Assembly: GCF_048773025.1 (NCBI RefSeq)
Contig: NC_133557.1
Coordinates: forward strand, 8,200,001-8,264,000
Direction: 5' to 3'
Length of the DNA stretch: 64,000 bases
Origin: Camelus bactrianus
Lineage: Eukaryota; Chordata; Mammalia; Artiodactyla; Camelidae
Below the pieces are notes generated by a model. That model was not told the origin of the DNA. It saw only the letters and a program-made list of their open reading frames with translations, and ran no database searches. The position numbers and the translations under genes are program-made. The stretch's first letter is position 1, and each line of letters opens with the position of its first letter. Positions 57,756-64,000 of this stretch are shown here, piece after piece.

Positions 57756-58464
57756 CATTCAGGAGATATTCGTTGAGTACATGAACGTTGGATGAGTGAG
57801 GGAACATCCAAGTAAGATTGCAGGAGAGATATGTGGATGGGTTTGTCTATTAAATATTCTTGTCAATAAAGTGGCCCAAATAGCAGTTGGGGAGACACAG
57901 TTGGGGTGGCCAGCGATTACTGCTGGGAGAGAAGGGGTGTATTGTGTGGCTTTAGTGCCAGAGAGACCCAGGCAGGATTCTGTGCCTTTTGGAGTGGCAG
58001 AGTTTTCATCTAAAAATGGGGATAATGTTATGAGACTTAATTATGTAAATGTGTGTGAGGTGAGCTCAGTGATTTCTCTTAGCAGGCAGTCACCCGTCCC
58101 CTTCTGGGAAAACAGCAGCTCCTGGACTGAGCAGCTGATAAGGTTCTGTACTAGCCCAGGGGGCTGATGTGAGGAGCCCTCTGCTCCCCAACTTGCCTGG
58201 ACGAGGGAACACTCTGAAGTTGACCTAGAGCATCTCTCAGAGAGACTATATACCTCCAAAACCTCCCCCTCACCGTGAAGGAGATCAGATTCAAAATCAC
58301 ACTTAATTTTGAGAAGCAGAGGTAAAAATAGACACAGGGCAGCTTGCATCTGGTGGCATCCTTACAGAGCTTTGCTGTCCCATGCAGAATGCTGGGAGAG
58401 TGTATTGGCCAGCCTGAGTTCCAGAAGACATCTGGATAAAGGCAGAAAACACAGGTGGCCAAAA

Positions 58465-58500
58465 GGAGGTGGCTGGAGGTGGCTGGAGGTGGCTGGAGGT
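58465..58500. repeat. Short 10-bp tandem repeat
   Basis: Unit GGAGGTGGCT repeated 3.6 times without change. Too short and spacer-free to be anything but a small minisatellite. Confidence 0.9.
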
Positions 58501-58708
58501 TGAAGGTGATGTGGGCTATGCTGGTCTGTTGTTTTCCTTTGTCCCGAAGCAGTTTTTATTTTTCAGTTGTGGAGACAAGGATCAAACAGATGTTGAGCTC
58601 ACTCTAAGTGGAAATTCAGATCAGCCAGGCCACGGCATCTGCTCTAGGGACGTCACTGAATCAATCTGAGGGCAGCTGAGGTTAACTTAGTTTGCCTGGC
58701 TTCCCATA

Positions 58709-59220
58709 TGTGGTGGTTTTAAACTATGTTAGCAAATTATCTGACATTCCTCCCTTTAAAATGTAGAACTGAATTCTTCTCCCCTTGAATGTGGGCCAGA
58801 CTTAATGATTTGCTTCCAATGATTAGAAAATGGTAGAAGCAATAGTTTCTGACTTCTGAGATTAGGACATAAAGGGTTTTGTGGCTTTCCCTTTGAAATC
58901 CCCCTCTTTTGGGGAAAGCCAGCTGCCTTGTTAGGCAGACACTTAAGCAGCCTATGGAGAGGCCTGAGCCCCCTGCTAAGAACCAGAACCAACTTTTCAT
59001 CCATGTAAGCAACCTTGGAAGTGGATTCACCAGCCCCATCCTCTGAAGGCTGAAGCCCTGACCAACATCTTGACTCAACCTTATGAGAGACCCCAAGCCA
59101 GAACTGCCCAGTTAAGCGGCTCCTGAATTTCTGAACAATAAAAGATAATAAATGTTTATTATTGTTTTGAACTACTAACTTTTGGGGTAACTTGTTACAT
59201 AGCACTGGAAAATTAATACA
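58709..59220 (+). repeat. MLT1-type (ERVL-MaLR) LTR fossil
   Basis: TGTGGTGGTTTTAAACTATG start, GTTTCTGACTTCTGAGATTA, TGAGAGACCCCAAGCCAGAA, and the end TTTTGGGGTAACTTGTTACA with ATTAATACA. Full-length-looking but old. Confidence 0.7.
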
Positions 59221-59224
59221 CTGT

Positions 59225-61515
59225 AGAATCCAAGCCACTGATCTCTTTGGTGCGTATGTGTGTAGGATTATCCTGTTTTCTTGGTGGATTGGTCCTTTTA
59301 TCATTATGTAGTGTCCCTCTCTTTCCTGGTAATTTCTTTACTCTGAAGTTGACTTTATCTGATATTTACAGAGCTTCTTCTACTTCCTTTCGGCTAATGT
59401 TTGCGTAGTATACTTTCTGTCATCCTTTTACTCTCAGCACACATACATTGTATTAAAGTGAGTTACTTATAGACTGCATATAGTTGGATCATCTTTTAAA
59501 TCCACTCTGCCAATCTCTGTCTTTTAACTGATGTATTTAGATCACTAACATTTGATGTAATTATATATATATTATGGTTTAAACCTGTCATTTTATTTCT
59601 TGGTTTCTGTTATGTTTTCCATTTTTGCTTTCCTTTTTTTCCTGCTTTTCTGTGGGTTTCTTGAACATTTTTAGGACTCCATTTTGTTTCATCTAAAGCA
59701 CTTTTGAGTGTATCTATTTGTATAGCCTTTTTTTTTTTTTTTTAAATGGAGGTACTGGGGATTGAACCCAGGACCTTGTGCATGCTAAGCATGAGCTCTA
59801 CCACTGAACTGTACCCTCCCCACCTCTCCTTTATTTTTGAAGGATATTTTTCCTGGATATAGAGTTCTGGGCTGACAATTCTTTTCATTTAGCACTTGAA
59901 GAATTGTGTCAACACCTTCTGCCCTCCATGGCTTCTGATGAGAAATTTGTCATTCTAATTGTTTTTCTTCCATAGTAATGCATTGTTGCTCTCTGACTGC
60001 TTGTAAGTACTCAGAAATTTGACCATGATGTGTATGAACATGGATTATTTTGGGTTTATCCTGTTTGGGTTTTGTTTAGCTTTCTGTTTTGCCAAATTTG
60101 AGAAATTTTCAGTCATTATATCTTTGAAGACTTTTTCAGCCCCACTCTCTTTCTTCTTTTCTTTTAAGACTCCTTTTTTCCTTTCATATCGAGGACAACG
60201 GATTTGGAGGAGACACTAATGTTAGATCATTTAGTATAATCCCACATGTATCTGAGGCTCTGTTCACTTTTTTCTCTCTGTAGTTCAGATTGGGTGATTC
60301 TTCTTGTTCTACCTTCACCTTCATGGATTCTCTGCTCTGTTCTCTGAATTCTGCTGTTGAGCCCATTCACTGAGTTTTTAAAAATTTTAGTTACTATATT
60401 TTTTACTTCTAAAATTTCCAGTTGTTCTTCTTTATATGTTTTCATTTTCTGAGACGTTCTATTTCTTCATTTGTTTCACATGTTCATAATTGCTTACTGA
60501 AATCTGTTTATGATGGTTTCTTTAAAATCTTTGTCAGATAATTCTAACATCTGTGTCATCTTGATGTTAGCATCTGTTGATTATCTTTTGTTATTCAGTT
60601 TGAGATCTTCCTGGTTCTTGGTATGATGAGTGATTTTTCAGTTGAAGCCTGGACATTTGAGATATTACATTATGAAGCTCTGGATCATATTTAAATCCTG
60701 TGTTTAAGCAGGACTCCACCGACACCACTCTAGTAGCTGAAGGGGGTTGCTGCCTGGTTACTTCCAGGTGGAAGTCCAGATTATTCACTTGGCCTCCTTT
60801 GACACCTGGGGCTGGGCCGGAGCTCCTTGTTACTACTGAGCAGAGCTGGGAGTTCAGGCTCCCACCACGGATGGGAGTTCAGGCTCACATCATCCTGGCT
60901 GGAAGGGATACCTTGTAACTGCCAGCTGGTGGTGAAAGTTTAGATTCCCCATGCGGCCTCCACTGATACCATGGGGAGAGGGAGGGTTCATTACTGCCCA
61001 GTAGGGATGAAAGTCTCTGCTCCCCACTTGGCCTTCTTCAGCACCTTGGTGGAAGCATTGTGGGCACCATGTTACAGCCTGGCATGGAGGAAAGCTAGGC
61101 TTCCCCACTTGGCTTTTGCTGCTGGGGTGGAACTAGGGCTGCTCTTTTGCTTGTGGTGTTTGGCTGGAATAGGGTTGTTATTGTCTACAAGTTTTCCGCC
61201 TTGCCAGGCTGTCCTTTTCCTGGTCCTTCGGCTAGAGAGAGCAAACTTTTCTTGAATTGTTTTTGTCTGTGTCTGTTGGCATTTTGGGGCTGCCAGCTTC
61301 TCCATTATCCAGTCTGGATACATAAGGCAAAAAGGAAGTCTGGAACCCAATGCCCTGTCATTCTTTGGCCCTGAGGTCCTTAGCCAGTCTGCCTTCTTCT
61401 CTCCACCATTCCGAGTTTCTAATTTTTGCTTTACATACACTATCCAGGGTTTAGGGTGTACTTAGTGGGAAGAAGATGGAGAAGTATGTCCACTCCATCT
61501 TCCTGGAAGTAGAAT
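59225..61515 (-). repeat. Old L1 (L1M-class) antisense, interrupted by a SINE
   Basis: TCCTTTTACTCTCAGCACAC, TCTGAGGCTCTGTTCACTTT, TCTTTGTCAGATAATTCTAA and TTCCTGGTTCTTGGTATGAT are antisense L1M words. The 60700-61515 part has a repeated motif (GGTGGAAGTCCAGATT, GGGAGTTCAGGCTCCC, GGATGAAAGTCTCTGCTCCC) that I associate with the GC-richer non-coding part of L1M, ending CTCCATCTTCCTGGAAGTAG. Confidence 0.65.
59728..59824 (-). repeat. Camelid tRNA-derived SINE inside the L1M copy
   Basis: Complement shows a T-run then GGAGGTACTGGGGATTGAAC, TGTGCATGCTAAGCATGAGC and TCTACCACTGAACTGTACCC. L1M sequence continues on both sides. Confidence 0.88.
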
Positions 61516-61784
61516 TCTTCAGATCTCTCTGAAGGAAGCAAGCATTTTGGGTAGTTTTCTAACACATCAGGTTTCTGACAAAGCTGAGGGACACACCTGG
61601 TTAATTCTATGATTAAAGCAAATTACCTAACTCATGGGCATTAGAGGTTCTTCTGCCAACATCACAGCCTGCCTTGTGTCATTACTAACATGGACATTAA
61701 TGATGTCTTCTCTGATTCATATTTGCTTACCATCCTCCTCTCAGAGCTCAGCATGGCGTCTGGCACAAAAGATGTTCATGCTTT

Positions 61785-62045
61785 AATAATAGCAATGACT
61801 ACTATTTATTGATTGCATACTATATGCTGGGCACGTAAATAAATATTTTGAATTTGTCAGAACAACTCTGCAAGGGAGATATTATTATTATTCCTACTTT
61901 AACAAATGAGGGATGGGAGGCTTGGGGAGGTTAAGGGAAGGAAAGCAGCCTGAGGGGGATTCAAAAGCCAGCCAAAGCCACCCAGATATGGTAGAGGTGT
62001 GAATGCAGGCCTGCCCCAGTTCACTGCTGTTGCTTTTTATACCTT
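61785..62045 (-). repeat. MIR SINE relic
   Basis: ACTATTTATTGATTGCATAC, ATGCTGGGCACGTAAATAAA, GAACAACTCTGCAAGGGAGA and GGAGGTTAAGGGAAGG are the MIR series in this orientation. Confidence 0.7.
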
Positions 62046-62254
62046 AACATCCTCCTTTGATTGTCTACAACACCTATGCTGAGGTCAACCAGCTGCCTGA
62101 GTGGGCCAGAGACTGGGGTTCCCATACCGTCGCTTCTAAAAAATGATATAGTCTGGGGATGCTATCTGCAGTTGAAGACTTTACTGCCAGAAGAGGAAAT
62201 CATACAGGAGACAAAGAGGTGTATTCTAGAATGTCTAGTAATTCTAGAGAGGCA

Positions 62255-62490
62255 ATTACAATTTAAGAGTGCAGGTTCTGGAGCCAGAATTCCACTTAAC
62301 TCACTGTGTGACCTTGGGCAAATTACTAGACTGCTCTGTGTCTCAGTTTGCTCATCAGGAAAATGGAGGCAATAACAACAGCACCTACATCATCGGGTGA
62401 CTATGAGGATGAAATGAATTGTTACACATATAGCACCCAGAACAGTTCCTGGCATAACGGGAGCGCTCAGCAAATGTTGGTGATAGGTAA
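62255..62490 (+). repeat. MIR SINE, nearly full length
   Basis: AGTGCAGGTTCTGGAGCCAG, ACTCACTGTGTGACCTTGGG, TGTCTCAGTTTGCTCATCAG, and AGTTCCTGGCATAACGGGAG with CTCAGCAAATGTTGG: all MIR parts in order. Confidence 0.85.
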
Positions 62491-62499
62491 AAAAAAGAA

Positions 62500-64000
62500 A
62501 GAATAGTAAAAGATGAGTAAGACACAGCTCTGCACACAAGAGCATCTAGACAAGTGAGGGGCAGCGCCTTGGGGATCAGAGAGGCAGTAACTAACTCAGT
62601 CTGAATGCAGGGAGGGGCAATGGGGACTTGCCTGCAGAGGGGACACGTGGCCTGAGTGTCACAGGGTGTATTAGGAAGTGGCCAGGTGGGCTGGTAGCGG
62701 CACTGCTGGGGTGAAGACCCAGAGGCTGGAGAGCCCGAGACTTGAGTCTGGGATAGGGAGTCTTGTAAGAGGGAAGAGGAAAGAGGGAGGCCTGGCGGGA
62801 AGAGATTACTGTCTGTCAGGGAGCCCTGCTCCAATGAGAGAGACAAGAGTCTTTTCAACATCTCAGGCCTTGGCCACTTCCCACTCCCATCCAGAGCAGG
62901 AACTCAGCCCCACAGGCCAGGAGGAGACGTCAGACTTCTCCTCTGGCCAGCTGAATGGCCCTCAGGGATTTTCATGGTCCCTAAGACTTCCAGCCAGCTG
63001 GAGATCTCATTTCCATAAGCATCAAGGTTGCTCTTTTTCCACTGTTAATAAAAGATGTGTTCAGGTGACACCTGAGTGGGGGTGAGGTTCTGTCAGAGTG
63101 ACAGATGGAAGGAGGAAGAACCCAGCCCTGGGGGATCAGGAAGAAGAGACTCAGGAAAAGAGAGGTGGGAAGGCAGACAGCCCACTGCCTGCAGCTGTCC
63201 TTACTGCCCAAACTGCAGCCACCAGCCACAGGTGATGATTTAAATTGAAATAAATTAAAATAAAACAAATATTCCATCTCTCAGTTGCACTGACCACTTG
63301 CCAAGTGCTCACTAGCTACATGTGACTGGCGGCTGCGCTATTAGTGAAGATTTAGAACGCTTCCATCATCAGAGAAAGTTTTGCTGGTCAGCGCTGGCCT
63401 GGAGGGCACGCACGGAGCCATTTCTTCCTGCAGCAGAGTTGGAGAAAACGCAAACATTTGCAGGGCAGTGGAGTAAGGTCTGTTTACCAGGCTCCTTGCC
63501 AGGGTCTGCACTGTGTTTGCGCAGCCGGCATCTCTGCTGGGCCTCTTGTGCACAAACAGTGAGGCTGAATGTCAAAATATGGCAGCCAAACTGTTCTATG
63601 TGATAAAGGGCGAGGCGTTTGACTTGAGCAATGAGGCAACTCAGGTGTGAGAGGAGCCAGGGAAAATGGCTTTATCCAGAAGGAAGGAGGAAGGGGGTGT
63701 CACCCCAAACTTGTGGTAGAAAGACTGAGGTGGGACTTGGAGGAAGTTGGTAGCGTTGGATGGGACTTTTTAAGTAAAAACTTCCTGCCCTTCTCTCCAA
63801 AGTACAGCAGGGACGTGAGCTATAAAATGCTTGGTGTGCCGGCCTGTCTTACGGAAACCAGGGAAGCGGCTGAGTTGAAAATAGGAGTTGGGGCGAGGGT
63901 ATGGGGCCAGATGGTACTCATGCAGCATCACTGCAAGCTTGGCCCCACGTAGGTATTTGAGACACAAGCGTAGCTAAGACAGACCCTCTCCCTGCTCTCC
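62500..64000. other. TMC2: TMC2 upstream intron to window end, otherwise unassigned
   Basis: Apart from the hAT relic at 63225 I find no exon on the minus strand matching the TMC2 segment before EAQEFVEKY, and no other gene. Confidence 0.45.
63225..63395. repeat. hAT-type DNA transposon relic (MER5/MER1-like)
   Basis: CAAGTGCTCACTAGCTACAT, GTGACTGGCGGCTGCGCTAT and AGAAAGTTTTGCTGGTCAGC are the right arm of the same element as at 30905 and 25845. Confidence 0.6.

Noticed and set aside
58465-58500. Short direct repeats as a CRISPR-like array
   Set aside because: Ten-base units directly abut with no spacers, in a mammalian intron.

Overview
This is nuclear DNA from a mammal, most likely a camelid (camel, llama or alpaca). 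All genes have introns with GT..AG boundaries. The repeats are mammalian (MIR, L2, L1, hAT relics, MLT1-type LTR fossils). At least seven copies of a tRNA-headed SINE share an intact A-box/B-box head and the tail words GTACCTCCATTAAAAAATAA; I recognise this as the camelid tRNA-derived SINE family.

Three host genes are present, in the same neighbourhood as human chromosome 20p13 but inverted. (1) IDH3B (+, about 1-4755) is the beta subunit of mitochondrial NAD-isocitrate dehydrogenase; only the first dozen codons lie outside the window, and it has two look-alike alternative last exons. (2) NOP56 (-, about 4755-10400) is a core box C/D snoRNP protein. It is complete, with 12 exons, and its introns carry snoRNAs: SNORD57, SNORD56, SNORD86, SNORD110 and an H/ACA candidate at the SNORA51 position. 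IDH3B and NOP56 are tail to tail, their opposed poly(A) signals only 34 bp apart. A CpG-rich promoter with a CCAAT box lies at about 9.9-10.9 kb. (3) TMC2 (-, 17.66 to beyond 57.03 kb) is a hair-cell mechanotransduction channel subunit. Sixteen coding exons for about 721 residues are legible, from the cytosolic N-terminal part to the stop; the first exons lie above the window or were not recognised.

Between NOP56 and TMC2 (about 10.9-17.6 kb) I see no gene, only old repeats. The large TMC2 introns hold L1 pieces in both orientations, MIR and L2, hAT relics, camelid SINEs, MLT1-type LTR fossils and two related ERV1-like solo LTR fossils. From 57.03 to 64 kb the sequence reads as one TMC2 intron.

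Functionally the most linked unit is NOP56 with its own snoRNAs: the host gene makes a protein of the same particles its introns feed, and SNORD86 is known as a cis-acting sensor in this gene. I found no bacterial-type system, CRISPR array or clearly novel protein gene. The points most worth checking are RNA-level: the SNORD86 placement, the H/ACA fold in NOP56 intron 5, the duplicated IDH3B terminal exons and the unexpanded site of the human SCA36 repeat.
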